Source of the DNA: Acidobacteriota bacterium
Lineage (GTDB): Bacteria; Acidobacteriota; Terriglobia; Bryobacterales; Bryobacteraceae
DNA: 64,000 bases
Direction: 5' to 3'
Assembly: GCA_947470805.1 (NCBI GenBank)
Contig: CANIVU010000003.1
Coordinates: forward strand, 1 to 64,000
Below the pieces are notes generated by a model, which was not told where the DNA came from, made no database searches, and saw nothing but the letters and a program-made list of their open reading frames with translations. Below, in pieces: positions 15,047 to 24,557 of the stretch. The stretch's first letter is position 1. Every line of letters starts with the position of its first letter. The translations under genes were made by a program, and so were the position numbers.

Positions 15047-16771
15047 ATGCTTACGCGACGCGCGCTGTTGGGATCGGCGGCACTGTTGCCGCAGGCCTTC
15101 GCGGCCAATGACCGGATTCAGATTGGCGTGATTGGCGCGGGGGGCCGGGCGCAGCATTTGATGAAGTCTCTGGTGAAGATACCGGGGGCCAAGATTGTTG
15201 GCATCTGCGATGTGTGGGACGCCAATATTGAGAAGGCTCAGGCGTTGGCGGGGATCACGTCGTCATCCAAGAACCACTTGGAGTTTTTGCAGCGGAAGGA
15301 TCTGGACGCGGTGCTGATCGCCTCGCCCGACCACTGGCATGTGCAGTTGCTGACGGACGCGTGCGCGGCGGGGAAAGACGTCTATGTGGAGAAGCCGCTG
15401 ACGCACGACCTGGCCGAGGGGGCGCAGGCGATGGACGCGGTGCGGAAGCACAACCGCGTTGTCCAGGTAGGGATGCAGCAACGGTCGATGCCGCATATTC
15501 AAAAGGCGCGGGAGATTGTACAGTCGGGCAAGTTAGGGAAGATTCACAAGGTCCATTTGACGTGGAACCGGAACACGAATCGCGGCGGGCAGGTGCCGCA
15601 GGTGGATCCGGCGTCAGTGGACTGGGCGCGGTTCCTGGGCCCGGTGGCGACACAGCCGTTTGATCCGTACCGGTTTCGAAACTGGCGTTGGTTCTGGGAG
15701 TTTGGCGGGGGCACGTTCACCGATTTGATGGTGCACTGGATCGACGTGGCGCACTGGATTCTGGATCTGGAGCATCCGGAGGAGGCGGTGGCGATTGGCG
15801 ACAGCATGCGGCCGGAGTGGCGGTGGCAGACGCCGGACACGGCGCAGTGTTTGCTGCGCTATCCGAAGCAGGGCGTGCAGGCGTATTTTGAATCGACCTT
15901 TGCCAACGCGCGGAACGCGGCGATGATTGAGTTCATGGGGGATGAGGGGACGCTCTATATTGATCGCGGGCGGTATGAGTTGCATCCGGAGATCGCCAAG
16001 AAGTCGTTTCCATATGAGGAGATGGTTTTAGGGACTGGGCCGCGGGGGGCGGATTTCTACGAGAAGCCGGACGGGGAGATGCTCCATTTGGAGAACTGGC
16101 TGGGGGCAATCCGGAGCCGGGGGAAGACGGCGGCGCCGGTGGAGGCGGGGGTGGTGTCGGCCTCGTCGGCACACTTGGCGAATCGCGCGTTGCGGACCGG
16201 GCAAACGGCGCACTGGCCGAAAGAGGATGGGTTTACGCCGCTGTTCGACGGAGTGTCGCTGAACGGGTGGGAGGTGGACACGCCGGGGCTGTGGAGCGTG
16301 CGGCACGGGATGATTGTGGGTAAGCACGCGGGGCTGAAGTACAACGACTTTTTGCGGACGCGGAAGAGCTATGGCGACTTTGAGTTGCGGCTGCAGTTCC
16401 GGCTGGTGGGGGGCGTAGGGAACAGCGGCGTGCAGTTCCGGTCGGTGCCGGCGACGATTCCGCACGAGGTATCGGGCTACCAGGCCGATGTGGGGCAGCA
16501 GTATTGGGGCTGTTTGTACGATGAATCGCGGCGGCGGCGGGTGCTGGCGCAGGCGCCGCCGATGCCGGAGTTGGACAAGCTTGGCTGGAATGAATACACG
16601 GTTCGGGCGCAGGGCAAGCGGATTGGACTGTGGCTGAACGGGTTGCAGACGGTGGACTACGTGGAAAACGAACCGGGGATTGCGGCTGCGGGGTTTCTGG
16701 CACTGCAAGTACATTCGGGACCTGGCATTGAAGTCCATTTCCGTAACATACGCATTCGGGAGTTAGAGTAA
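15047..16771 (+). CDS. Gfo/Idh/MocA oxidoreductase fused to a DUF1080 (3-keto-disaccharide hydrolase-like) domain
   Basis: A 574-residue exported fusion. A short twin-arginine signal (M-L-T-R-R-A-L-L-G, residues 1-20) is followed by a Rossmann NAD(P) domain with G-V-I-G-A-G-G-R-A near 27-35, the family E-K-P-L motif near residue 114, and a C-terminal oxidoreductase domain to about 385. Residues from about 395 (G-F-T-P-L-F-D-G-V-S-L-N-G-W) form a DUF1080 concanavalin-like domain. Separate proteins of these types oxidise sugars to 3-keto forms and then split them, so the fusion may do both on one chain; this is inference. The upstream GATAATATAAG box sits 7-13 bp before the ATG, leaving room for little or no leader. 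Confidence 0.85.
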   Translation: MLTRRALLGSAALLPQAFAANDRIQIGVIGAGGRAQHLMKSLVKIPGAKIVGICDVWDANIEKAQALAGITSSSKNHLEFLQRKDLDAVLIASPDHWHVQLLTDACAAGKDVYVEKPLTHDLAEGAQAMDAVRKHNRVVQVGMQQRSMPHIQKAREIVQSGKLGKIHKVHLTWNRNTNRGGQVPQVDPASVDWARFLGPVATQPFDPYRFRNWRWFWEFGGGTFTDLMVHWIDVAHWILDLEHPEEAVAIGDSMRPEWRWQTPDTAQCLLRYPKQGVQAYFESTFANARNAAMIEFMGDEGTLYIDRGRYELHPEIAKKSFPYEEMVLGTGPRGADFYEKPDGEMLHLENWLGAIRSRGKTAAPVEAGVVSASSAHLANRALRTGQTAHWPKEDGFTPLFDGVSLNGWEVDTPGLWSVRHGMIVGKHAGLKYNDFLRTRKSYGDFELRLQFRLVGGVGNSGVQFRSVPATIPHEVSGYQADVGQQYWGCLYDESRRRRVLAQAPPMPELDKLGWNEYTVRAQGKRIGLWLNGLQTVDYVENEPGIAAAGFLALQVHSGPGIEVHFRNIRIRELE

Positions 16772-16774
16772 GTT

Positions 16775-18892
16775 TTGTTCCTTTATCTGTTGTTCTTTTT
16801 GTCCGGCGTGCCGGCGTTGATTTATCAGATTGTGTGGCAGCGGTCGCTGTTTACGATTTTTGGCGTGAACGTGGAATCGGTGACGGTGGTGGTGAGCGCG
16901 TTCATGCTGGGGTTGGGCGTGGGCAGCCTACTGGGCGGGCGGATTTCGCGGCGGCCGGGGGTGCCGCTGTTGGCGCTGTTTGGGTGCACGGAGCTGGGGA
17001 TTGCCGCGTTTGGATTGATCTCGCTGCCGCTGTTCCGGTGGGTGGCGGGGTTCCTGGCGGGGGCGCCGGCGGGGCAGACGTTTTTCGTTACGTTTTTGCT
17101 GGTTTTGTTCCCTACGATTTTAATGGGGGCGACGCTGCCGATGTTAGTGACGCAGTTAGTGCGGGTGAACGGGCAGGTGGGGCGGTCCGTTGGGATTTTG
17201 TATTTTGTGAATACGCTGGGTTCGGCGGTGGCGTGTTTCGTGGCGGCTCTGTGGGCGATGCGGGAGTTGGGGATGACCGGGTCAGTCTGGCTGGCGGCGG
17301 GGATGAATGCGGCGATTGGGTTGAGTGTATTGGCGCTGCACTTCCGGGGGATGCGGGAGACGGACGCGGTGGTTTCCGAGGAAGAGACGGGTGGCGGGGA
17401 GTTAGCGTTTCCGGTGGCGGTGGCGATCGCGTTTGCGACGGGGTTCATTTCGCTGGGGTATGAGATTGTCTGGTACCGGCTGTATGCGTTTGTGACGGGG
17501 GGGAGTCCGCGGACATTCTCGTTTGTTTTGGGGGCTTTTTTGGGGGGGATCGCGTTTGGGTCTTTGGGTTCCAGGCGGTTGGCGGGGCGGGCGCGCGTGG
17601 CGGGGCCGATGGCGGTTTTGGTGCTTTCGGCCAATGTGGTTGGGTTCCTGATTGTGCCGGTGGTGGGCTCGGCGGTGGCGCGGGTTTCCTACGAATGGAC
17701 GCTGCCGCTGGTGGCGCTGGCGGCGGGCTTGTTGGGGGCTACCTTTCCGTTATTGTGCCAGGCGGCGGTACGGCGGAGCGATGCCGGGGCGGGGTTGAGT
17801 TATCTGTATTTGAGTAACATTGCCGGGTCAGCACTGGGGAGTTACTTAATGGGATTTGTGTTGATGGATATGTGGTCGCTGCAAACGGTTTCGGTGTTCC
17901 TGCTGGTGCTGGGGGTGGCGGGGGCGGCGGCGATTTCGTTCCGGTTGAAGTGGGTAGCGGTGGCGGTTTGCGGGTTGGGGGTATGGGGATCGGGACCGTT
18001 GTTCCACATGATTTACGAGCGATTGATGTACCAGGAGGAGTTCGAGGCAGGGGCGCCGTTTACCGACATTGTGGAGACGCATAGCGGGGTGGTGACGGTG
18101 GACGCCGACCGGCATATCTTTGGCGGCGGGGCGCATGACGGGATCCTGACGACGTCGATTTACTCAGATAGTTGTATCCGGCCGTTTTCGCTGAGTTACA
18201 TTCATCCGGCGCCGAAGGAGGTGCTGCTGGTGGGTGTGGCGGGCGGGGCGTGGTCCCAGATTGTCGGGAACCATCCGCAGGTGGAGCGAGCGGTGGCGGT
18301 AGAGATCAATCCGGGGTATTTGACCGTGATTGGGCGGTATCCGGAGGTGGCGCCGGTACTGCGGAACCCGAAAGTGCAGATTGTGGTGGATGATGGGCGG
18401 CGGTGGATGGCGGCGCACCGGGATCAGAAGTTTGACGCGATCCTAATGGACACGGTGCAGCATTGGCGGGCGAGCGCGACGAATTTACTGTCGGTGGAGA
18501 TGTTGGCAATGGCGCGGTCGATGTTAAAGCCGGGCGGGGTGATTTATTACAACACAACTTACTCCGATGACGTGCAGAAGACCGGAAGTTCGCTGTTTCC
18601 GTATGCGTGGCGGTTCGGGCCGTTTCTGGCGGTGAGCGATTCGCCGTTGCAGTTGGACGAGGCGCGGTGGCGGGAGGTACTGGGGCGGTACCGGTTGGAG
18701 GGGAAATTGGTATTGGACCCGTCGGACGCGCGGGCGGCGGGAAGGCTGGAGGCGTTGGCTGGCTACTTCCGCGCGGTGGACGAGACGGGGAACGAACACC
18801 TGGCGGTGGAGAGCGCGGCGAGCGTGCGGCGACGGACGGCGGGGGCGCGGGTAATCACCGACGACAATATGGCGACGGAGTGGGAGCGGTAG
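16775..18892 (+). CDS. Fused MFS-like membrane/spermidine synthase-type methyltransferase-fold protein
   Basis: A 705-residue protein. Residues 1-430 carry about 12 hydrophobic segments in the arrangement of fused MFS/spermidine synthases (N-terminal S-G-x-P-A-L-I-Y-Q-I-V-W-Q-R). Residues 440-705 form a Rossmann-like aminopropyltransferase domain with the nucleotide motif V-G-V-A-G-G-A-W, the acidic V-E-I-N-P and D-D-G-R-R-W blocks and F-D-A-I-L-M-D-T. The start is TTG at 16775, 3 bp after the preceding stop. A polyamine product is expected for the family, but the active-site aspartates are only partly matched, so the catalytic role is uncertain. Confidence 0.8.
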   Translation: MFLYLLFFLSGVPALIYQIVWQRSLFTIFGVNVESVTVVVSAFMLGLGVGSLLGGRISRRPGVPLLALFGCTELGIAAFGLISLPLFRWVAGFLAGAPAGQTFFVTFLLVLFPTILMGATLPMLVTQLVRVNGQVGRSVGILYFVNTLGSAVACFVAALWAMRELGMTGSVWLAAGMNAAIGLSVLALHFRGMRETDAVVSEEETGGGELAFPVAVAIAFATGFISLGYEIVWYRLYAFVTGGSPRTFSFVLGAFLGGIAFGSLGSRRLAGRARVAGPMAVLVLSANVVGFLIVPVVGSAVARVSYEWTLPLVALAAGLLGATFPLLCQAAVRRSDAGAGLSYLYLSNIAGSALGSYLMGFVLMDMWSLQTVSVFLLVLGVAGAAAISFRLKWVAVAVCGLGVWGSGPLFHMIYERLMYQEEFEAGAPFTDIVETHSGVVTVDADRHIFGGGAHDGILTTSIYSDSCIRPFSLSYIHPAPKEVLLVGVAGGAWSQIVGNHPQVERAVAVEINPGYLTVIGRYPEVAPVLRNPKVQIVVDDGRRWMAAHRDQKFDAILMDTVQHWRASATNLLSVEMLAMARSMLKPGGVIYYNTTYSDDVQKTGSSLFPYAWRFGPFLAVSDSPLQLDEARWREVLGRYRLEGKLVLDPSDARAAGRLEALAGYFRAVDETGNEHLAVESAASVRRRTAGARVITDDNMATEWER

Positions 18893-18904
18893 CCGCGGGG
18901 GCGG

Positions 18905-19147
18905 CTACTTCACGGCGTCGACGGTTTTGTTGACGACCTTCATAGTGCCGTTCTTGACGGCGGAGCCGGTCTTTTCGGCGCCATCGACGGTGACGGCGGC
19001 GGTTTTCTTCGCCACTTTGGCGGTGCCTTTGCCGGTTTTGACGGCTACCTTCTTGGTGGCGGAACCGGCGTCTTTGAGCTCCTCTTTTACCTTTTCCTGG
19101 GCGGGGAGGAGGGAGAAGGAAAGGACGGCGAGAGCGGCGAGTTTCAT
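18905..19147 (-). CDS. Small secreted Lys/Ala/Thr-rich repeat protein
   Basis: An 80-residue protein with a clean signal peptide (M-K-L-A-A-L-A-V-L-S-F-S-L-L-P-A). The mature part is a low-complexity string of K-K/K-T/A-V elements such as K-V-A-V-K-T-G-K-G-T-A-K-V-A-K-K-T. It resembles LEA-like or histone-tail-like sequences with roughly 10-12-residue periodicity. No conserved domain is recognised. Highly basic, probably disordered, secreted or periplasmic; it might bind DNA, lipid A or membranes. The gene converges with the spermidine synthase-like gene. Confidence 0.6.
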   Translation of the reverse strand: MKLAALAVLSFSLLPAQEKVKEELKDAGSATKKVAVKTGKGTAKVAKKTAAVTVDGAEKTGSAVKNGTMKVVNKTVDAVK

Positions 19148-19206
19148 TTGGTTCTGTTGGTATAGATACCGCCGGCGGGGAGATGGTTGCCGAAGCATCC
19201 ATGGAA

Positions 19207-19231
19207 AAGGGCCCCATTTTCAGGGGCCCTT
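19207..19231 (-). terminator. Intrinsic terminator of the PEP-CTERM gene
   Basis: AAGGGCCCC (19207-19215) and GGGGCCCTT (19223-19231) form a 9-bp stem with a 7-base loop. Read on the minus strand, the stem closes into a TTTT run. It lies about 27 bp beyond the PEP-CTERM stop and before the next minus-strand gene. Confidence 0.8.
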
Positions 19232-19257
19232 GGTCGTCGAAGTTCGGTCTACCGCCA

Positions 19258-19944
19258 TTAAGGGCGACGGCGGAAAGCGGCGAGAGCGACAAGACCGGCG
19301 CCGAGGAGGACGACAGTGCCGGGTTCCGGGACGCCGGTGGCAGGATCGTAGGCAGCGGCCGTCCAGACGGCGCCGGCGCCGTTCCGCGTGGTGACCGAAC
19401 CGGCACTGTAGTTGATGGCATTGGTGCGAATGACGAGCGTTGCCGAAGTTTCACCGGGGTTGATCTGGCGGGAGAGCACGCCGAAACCGAAGCCAACGGT
19501 GCCGCCGTTGCTGGAGCGATCCGTGCTCAAGGCCGCCTGGTTGGCGGTTAGGAAGATGCCGGCGCCGTCCCAGTTGTCGAGCCGATAGCCGACATCGGTA
19601 GTGAAACCAGTGAAGTTGGTCATGGTGAGGCGGCCGACCGAATCGGCCGAGGAGACGTTGTTGGTGAACTGGTAATAGAAGTCCAGCGTGTTGCCGGAGT
19701 TGCGGTAGACGGCCGCACGGACGGTGCCGTCGTAACTGGCGACACCCGCGTCGTCCAGGGCGGTGAAGGAAGAGAAACGGGAGGCGAGCAGGATTCCGGG
19801 CGTGTTGTTGAAAACATCCAGGGTGCCGGCGCAGGAGCCGCCGACACACTGATTTCCAGTAAGGACGGCGCCAAAGGCGGTCACCGAACCTGCCACGAGA
19901 AGGGCCACGAACGAAGCGGACCGAAGTATCTTGGAAATGTGCAT
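19258..19944 (-). CDS. PEP-CTERM sorting-domain protein
   Basis: A 228-residue exported protein. A signal peptide (residues 1-26) is followed by a beta-rich region without recognisable catalytic motifs. The C-terminus has the PEP-CTERM tag V-P-E-P-G-T-V-V-L-L-G-A-G-L, a hydrophobic helix and the basic end F-R-R-R-P. Such proteins are processed by an exosortase and attached to the surface or exopolysaccharide; no exosortase gene is in this window. AGGAG lies 8 bp before the ATG at 19944. A terminator follows the gene. The cysteine pair C-V-G-G-S-C near the mature N-terminus may form a disulfide. Confidence 0.85.
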   Translation of the reverse strand: MHISKILRSASFVALLVAGSVTAFGAVLTGNQCVGGSCAGTLDVFNNTPGILLASRFSSFTALDDAGVASYDGTVRAAVYRNSGNTLDFYYQFTNNVSSADSVGRLTMTNFTGFTTDVGYRLDNWDGAGIFLTANQAALSTDRSSNGGTVGFGFGVLSRQINPGETSATLVIRTNAINYSAGSVTTRNGAGAVWTAAAYDPATGVPEPGTVVLLGAGLVALAAFRRRP

Positions 19945-20352
19945 GAGGGGTCTCCTTGGTATTGACACGCCGAAACCGGACACGGCTGACTTCTCGATGG
20001 TATGAGGGAGCGATGAGCGCGTCACTGAGACTAACCGCCTATTACCGGGATCTGCGCGGGATACAGGAAAAACAGGATGGTAGGCCGATTCGAGCCGCTG
20101 ATGGGACGTTTGGTAGTCCGGCCGATTCACTGCAGGCCAAGGTAACCGGTACCAGCGGGGTATTCCGGCCAGTACTCGCGGACCAAGGACCAGGCGCACT
20201 CTGGCCCCAAACTTTTTCATTTTTTCTCGACAACTTCCGGGGAGCTCCGGGCACACGCTGGGACAGGACTCCAGAGAGGTAGCTGTCACGTGGAAAACGC
20301 AATATTGTAACTTCGTCGTTATTTTCGATTGTTAGAGTTTGATGGAGTCACT
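19945..20352. other. 408-bp intergenic region between two divergent envelope genes
   Basis: It must contain the promoters of the leftward PEP-CTERM gene and the rightward TonB-dependent receptor. I see no strong -35/-10 pair. The only cue is an AT-rich stretch (about 20304-20340) close to the receptor start. A possible 89-codon ORF begins at 20013 with GAGGGAG before it, but its composition does not look coding. No repeat or RNA motif was recognised. Confidence 0.4.
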
Positions 20353-23300
20353 ATGAGAAATCTGATTTGGGCTGTTGCTTGCGCCGCGCTGGGACTGGCT
20401 GCGTGGGGACAGACTTCGACGGGCACCATTACCGGGAGCATTACGGACACGAGCGGGGCGATGATCGCCGGGGCCAAGGTACAAATCGTCAACACCGGGA
20501 CCAACGCCAAGGTGGACGTGGTGACCAATTTGGAGGGGAACTATACGGCACCGCTGTTGCCTCCGGGCGCCTATAAGGTAGCCGTCGCCGCGTCCGGGTT
20601 TAAAGGGTTTGAGCAGGCTGGGATTCAACTGCAAGTGCAGCAGCAGGCGCGCGTGAATATCGTGCTGCAGGTGGGCGCAATGACGGAATCGGTCACGATT
20701 CGCGGGGACGCGGCGCTGGTGGAGGCGACGACTTCGTCGATCGGCAAAGTGGTGGACAACAAGCGAATTTTGGAGTTGCCGCTGAACACGCGGAATGTGT
20801 ATTCGCTGGTGAACCTGACACCGGGCGTGACGGGCGGCATTGGCAACGCGCACAACGCGGTGAGTTACAGCGTGAATGGGGCGCGCGGGGGAACGTTTGA
20901 CGTGCTGGTGGATGGGTCGAGCGCGGCGTTTCCGACGGTGAACGGGTTTGCGGGGTTGTCGGTATTTCCCTCCGTGGACGCGGTGGCGGAGTTCAAGATG
21001 CAGGCGCAGAATTTTAGTGCCGAGTTCGGGCGGAGCATGACGAGCGTGTTGAACCTTGTTTATAAGTCGGGGAATAACACGTACCATGGCAGCGCATATG
21101 AGTTTATGCGTAACTCCGTGCTGGACGCGAATAACTTCTTTGCCAACCAGCGCGGCGTGCCGCTGGCGAGTTTCAAGCGCAATCAGTTTGGCGGGATGGT
21201 GAGCGGGCCGGTGATTAAGAACCGGACCTTCTTTATGGGCGCGTATGAAGGGCTGCGGGAGCGGAGCTTTTCCGACCGCCTGACCACGGTGCCTACCGAC
21301 CGGGAACGGACCGGCGACTTCAGCCAGACGCGGGCGACGGCGACGGCACTGATCACCATGTTCGACCCGAATACGACGCGGGCGAACCCCAATGGGAACG
21401 GCTCCATTCGCGATGCGTTTCCTGGGAACATCATTCCGCAGGCGCGGTTCGACGCGGTGGCGCGGAACGTTATCGGCTACTTTCCGAAGGCGAATACGCC
21501 CGGCGACGCCATTGGCCGGAATAACTTCTACAACAGCGGCGCGGCGGCGATCAACACCGATAACGCCGATGTCCGTGTGGACCACAACCTGAGCGACCAA
21601 CAACGCATTTTTGGCCGGTTTTCGTACCGGAAATCGTTCAACGGGCCACCGCAGTTGTTCCCGGGAGATCTGGGAATTGCTGAGGGCCGGGTGAATAACA
21701 ATGATTTCGGGCGAAACGCGGTGGTGGATTACACGAACACGCTGAACCCGACGATGCTGCTGAATGTGCGGATGTCGTTTGCGCGCAACCGGTTCCTGTT
21801 TGATAACCAGGGCTTGGGCTTCGTGCCGTCGAGCTTGGGGCTGCCGAAGGCGCTGGACGCGGCGGTGGACAAGTACATGTTTCCGCGGTTCGGCGTTTCG
21901 ACGCAGACGGCACTGGGCGGCAACGACCACCGGCAGAGCGGGTTCAACAATTACGGTCTGGCGGCGAGCCTGAGCAAGGTGACCGGCAAGCACTCTTTGA
22001 AGTACGGCTATGAGGGCCGGATGCTGCGGATCAACGTTTGGGAGGCGCGCGCGGCTGGCACGTTCAACTTCACGGCCGGCATGACGCAGGGGCCGAACCC
22101 GGTGAGCGCGAGTTCGACTGCGGGCTTTGGATTTGCCTCCTTCCTATTGGGCGCAGGCAGCGATGGAAACTTCTATCAGAACTGGAAGAACGTGGCGTCG
22201 CAGAGCTTCTACCACGCCTTCTACGTGCAGGACGACTGGCGGATTACGCGGAAGCTGACGCTAAACCTGGGTGTGCGGTACGACTTCGACACGCCGCGGA
22301 CGGAACGTTATGACCGGCTGAGCTGGTTTGACCCGAGCCTGACTTCGCCACTGGCCGCGAAGGTTTCGGCGTTCCCGAACTTGAAGGGCGGACTGCGGTT
22401 TGTGGGCGTGGATGGGAATGGGCGGTCGCAGTTTGGCGGCGACTGGAACAACGTGGCGCCGCGACTGGGCTTTGCCTATCAGATGGACGAGAAGACCGTC
22501 ATCCGCGGGGCGTTCGCGCAGTTGTTTGGGCCGAGCACGCTGTCGGCGCAGGGCACGGTGGGGCCGTACGGATTCCGCGTGGAGACGCCGTGGGTGACGA
22601 GTTTGGACAATGGTTTGACGTCGTTGAACCGGCTGGCGAATCCCTTCCCGGGAGGCTTTCAGCCGGTGCCGGGATCGTCGCAGGGCGCGTTGACCGCGAT
22701 TGGCAGCAACCTGGACGCGCCGCTGGCGAACACGAACACGCCGTACACGCTGCAGTACAACTTCACGGTGCAGCGCGAGTTGCCGGGGGCGATTTTGCTG
22801 GAGGCTGCCTATGTGGGCAATCGCGGGCGGCAGTTGTCGCGCGGCGGCGAGGGTGGCTACACGATCAACCAGGTGAGCCCGCAGTTTTTGAGCCTGGGCA
22901 ACCAGCTGAACCAACTGGTGCCGAATCCGTTCTTCGGCCAGGGCGGCGGCGTGGTGGCGAACGCACAAGTTTCACGGGCGCAATTGCTGCGGCCGTATCC
23001 GCAGTTTGGCGCGATCTATCCGCTGTTTTCGCAGGGCGCGACGTCGGACTACAACGCGTTGCAGGTGACCTTCAGCAAGCGGCTGGCGAAGGGCATCCTG
23101 TTTGAAGGCAACTACACCTGGGCGAAGGCGATGGACCAGGGGACGAGCTATCAGGACAGCTACAACGCGCTGGGCAGCCGGGGCGTATCGAGCGTGCACG
23201 TGCCACAGCGGGTGGTGTTCAGTGGTGTCTACGAGTTGCCGTTCGGACGCGGGCGGCACTTCGGCAACGGCATGTCGCGATGGATGGACATGTTCGCGGG

Positions 23301-23754
23301 CGGGTGGCAGGTGAACGGGATCTGGACGGCGCAATCGGGTTCGATTCTGGGCATCGGCGCGACGAACCAGGCGGGACTGTTCACCGAGGCCATTCGCGCG
23401 AACAACAACGGCAAGAGCGCGGCGCAGAGCGGAGACGCGCACGGGCGGCTGGACCGGTGGTTCGACACGTCGGTGTTTAGCCAACCGGCTGCGTTCACGC
23501 TGGGCAATATGAGCCCGCTGGTGGCCGACCTGCGCGGGCACCACATCAACAACCTGGACGCATCGATCTTCAAGATTTTCAGCATTACCGAGAAGATCAG
23601 GTTGCAGTTCCGGGGAGAGGCATTTAACTCGCTGAACCGGGTGCGATTCGGGAATCCGAATACGACGGTGACGGCGGGAGCGAATTTTGGACGCGTGACC
23701 ACGCAGTCCAACGATCCGAGGCAGATGCAGTTCGGATTGAAGCTAATTTGGTAG
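20353..23754 (+). CDS. TonB-dependent receptor, Oar-like with carboxypeptidase-regulatory domain
   Basis: An 1133-residue outer-membrane receptor. Order: signal peptide (1-20), a carboxypeptidase-regulatory-like beta-sandwich (about 25-110; G-T-I-T-G-S-I-T-D-T-S-G-A), a plug domain (about 115-250; L-P-L-N-T-R and V-L-V-D-G), then a large barrel with the acidobacterial-type segment N-Q-F-G-G-M-V-S-G-P-V and aromatic C-terminus (L-K-L-I-W). Members take up or bind large polymers; the ligand is unknown. The ATG at 20353 is preceded by GGAG, and a strong terminator follows. It serves as the complete reference for the damaged receptor at 58081 and the plug-less one at 42792. Confidence 0.88.
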   Translation: MRNLIWAVACAALGLAAWGQTSTGTITGSITDTSGAMIAGAKVQIVNTGTNAKVDVVTNLEGNYTAPLLPPGAYKVAVAASGFKGFEQAGIQLQVQQQARVNIVLQVGAMTESVTIRGDAALVEATTSSIGKVVDNKRILELPLNTRNVYSLVNLTPGVTGGIGNAHNAVSYSVNGARGGTFDVLVDGSSAAFPTVNGFAGLSVFPSVDAVAEFKMQAQNFSAEFGRSMTSVLNLVYKSGNNTYHGSAYEFMRNSVLDANNFFANQRGVPLASFKRNQFGGMVSGPVIKNRTFFMGAYEGLRERSFSDRLTTVPTDRERTGDFSQTRATATALITMFDPNTTRANPNGNGSIRDAFPGNIIPQARFDAVARNVIGYFPKANTPGDAIGRNNFYNSGAAAINTDNADVRVDHNLSDQQRIFGRFSYRKSFNGPPQLFPGDLGIAEGRVNNNDFGRNAVVDYTNTLNPTMLLNVRMSFARNRFLFDNQGLGFVPSSLGLPKALDAAVDKYMFPRFGVSTQTALGGNDHRQSGFNNYGLAASLSKVTGKHSLKYGYEGRMLRINVWEARAAGTFNFTAGMTQGPNPVSASSTAGFGFASFLLGAGSDGNFYQNWKNVASQSFYHAFYVQDDWRITRKLTLNLGVRYDFDTPRTERYDRLSWFDPSLTSPLAAKVSAFPNLKGGLRFVGVDGNGRSQFGGDWNNVAPRLGFAYQMDEKTVIRGAFAQLFGPSTLSAQGTVGPYGFRVETPWVTSLDNGLTSLNRLANPFPGGFQPVPGSSQGALTAIGSNLDAPLANTNTPYTLQYNFTVQRELPGAILLEAAYVGNRGRQLSRGGEGGYTINQVSPQFLSLGNQLNQLVPNPFFGQGGGVVANAQVSRAQLLRPYPQFGAIYPLFSQGATSDYNALQVTFSKRLAKGILFEGNYTWAKAMDQGTSYQDSYNALGSRGVSSVHVPQRVVFSGVYELPFGRGRHFGNGMSRWMDMFAGGWQVNGIWTAQSGSILGIGATNQAGLFTEAIRANNNGKSAAQSGDAHGRLDRWFDTSVFSQPAAFTLGNMSPLVADLRGHHINNLDASIFKIFSITEKIRLQFRGEAFNSLNRVRFGNPNTTVTAGANFGRVTTQSNDPRQMQFGLKLIW

Positions 23755-23816
23755 GCCGGGAGCGGGGTGGACGAAATGGGCCACCCTGCCCGCGCCTGTT
23801 GTACCAAAGAGGACCG

Positions 23817-23843
23817 AAACGCCCAGTTTATGGGCGTTTTTCC
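23817..23843 (+). terminator. Intrinsic terminator of the TonB-dependent receptor
   Basis: AAACGCCCA (23817-23825) pairs with TGGGCGTTT (23831-23839) around a GTTTA loop, followed by more T residues. It sits 63 bp after the receptor stop. Confidence 0.85.
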
Positions 23844-23879
23844 TTTTGGCCCCACTCTTGCAATGGAGTATTCCCTTGC

Positions 23880-24557
23880 ATGAAATACTTACTACTGGGT
23901 TGGCTGGGAATGGGTCTGTACGCGCAGTCGCTGATTGTTGGGATACCGAGCACGGACGTGGCGCCGAAGGGGGAGCTGGCGATTGCGCATGAGACGCAGG
24001 TGAACCGGTTTGCGACGGGCGGATATTGGAACAGCTTTTCGTTTGCGACGTATGGGGTTGGGAAAGGAGTGGAGTTGGCGGCGAGTTTGTATGGACCGTC
24101 GCGGCCGGCATCGCCGGAGTTGGCGCTGGGGATGGGGTTCAAGAAGACGGTCGCTTTAGGCAGGGGATGGTCGGTTGCGGGCGGGGCGATGGTGCCGGTT
24201 TCGTTTCGGGGGAACGGGGTTGGGGTGTGGACCTATGGGTTGGCGAGCGTGCGGGTTCCGAAGTCGCGGACGCGGTTCACGGCGGGGCCGAGCTGGGGGA
24301 CGAAGCAGATCTTTGGCCGGTCGGCGGTGAAGGCGATGTTGGGCGTGGAGCAACCGTTGACGAAGAAGGTGGGGCTGGTGGCGGATTGGTTCATGGGCAC
24401 GCACGAATTGGGCGCGGGGATTGTGGGCGTGAGCTATCAGCCGTCGCCCGCGATGTTGGTGATCAGCGGGTGGAAAATGGCCAACAACGCGGCCAGCGGG
24501 AAGCCGGCGTTCATGGTGGAGGTGGCGTATATTTTCGGGCACCGGAAGCATGAGTGA
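23880..24557 (+). CDS. Hypothetical exported protein, outer-membrane barrel-like
   Basis: A 225-residue protein with a short signal peptide (M-K-Y-L-L-L-G-W-L-G-M-G-L-Y-A). The rest has alternating hydrophobic and polar residues and ends in an aromatic-bearing strand, suggesting a small beta-barrel. No family is recognised. A GGAG element lies about 12 bp before the ATG, and the gene begins soon after the receptor terminator, so it has its own promoter or reads through. Its 3' end overlaps the converging membrane-protein gene by 47 bp. Confidence 0.6.
   Translation: MKYLLLGWLGMGLYAQSLIVGIPSTDVAPKGELAIAHETQVNRFATGGYWNSFSFATYGVGKGVELAASLYGPSRPASPELALGMGFKKTVALGRGWSVAGGAMVPVSFRGNGVGVWTYGLASVRVPKSRTRFTAGPSWGTKQIFGRSAVKAMLGVEQPLTKKVGLVADWFMGTHELGAGIVGVSYQPSPAMLVISGWKMANNAASGKPAFMVEVAYIFGHRKHE

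Noticed and set aside
20013-20282. 89-codon frame with GAGGGAG upstream in the 408-bp gap
   Set aside because: No family, odd composition and position in a divergent promoter region; not enough support to call a gene.
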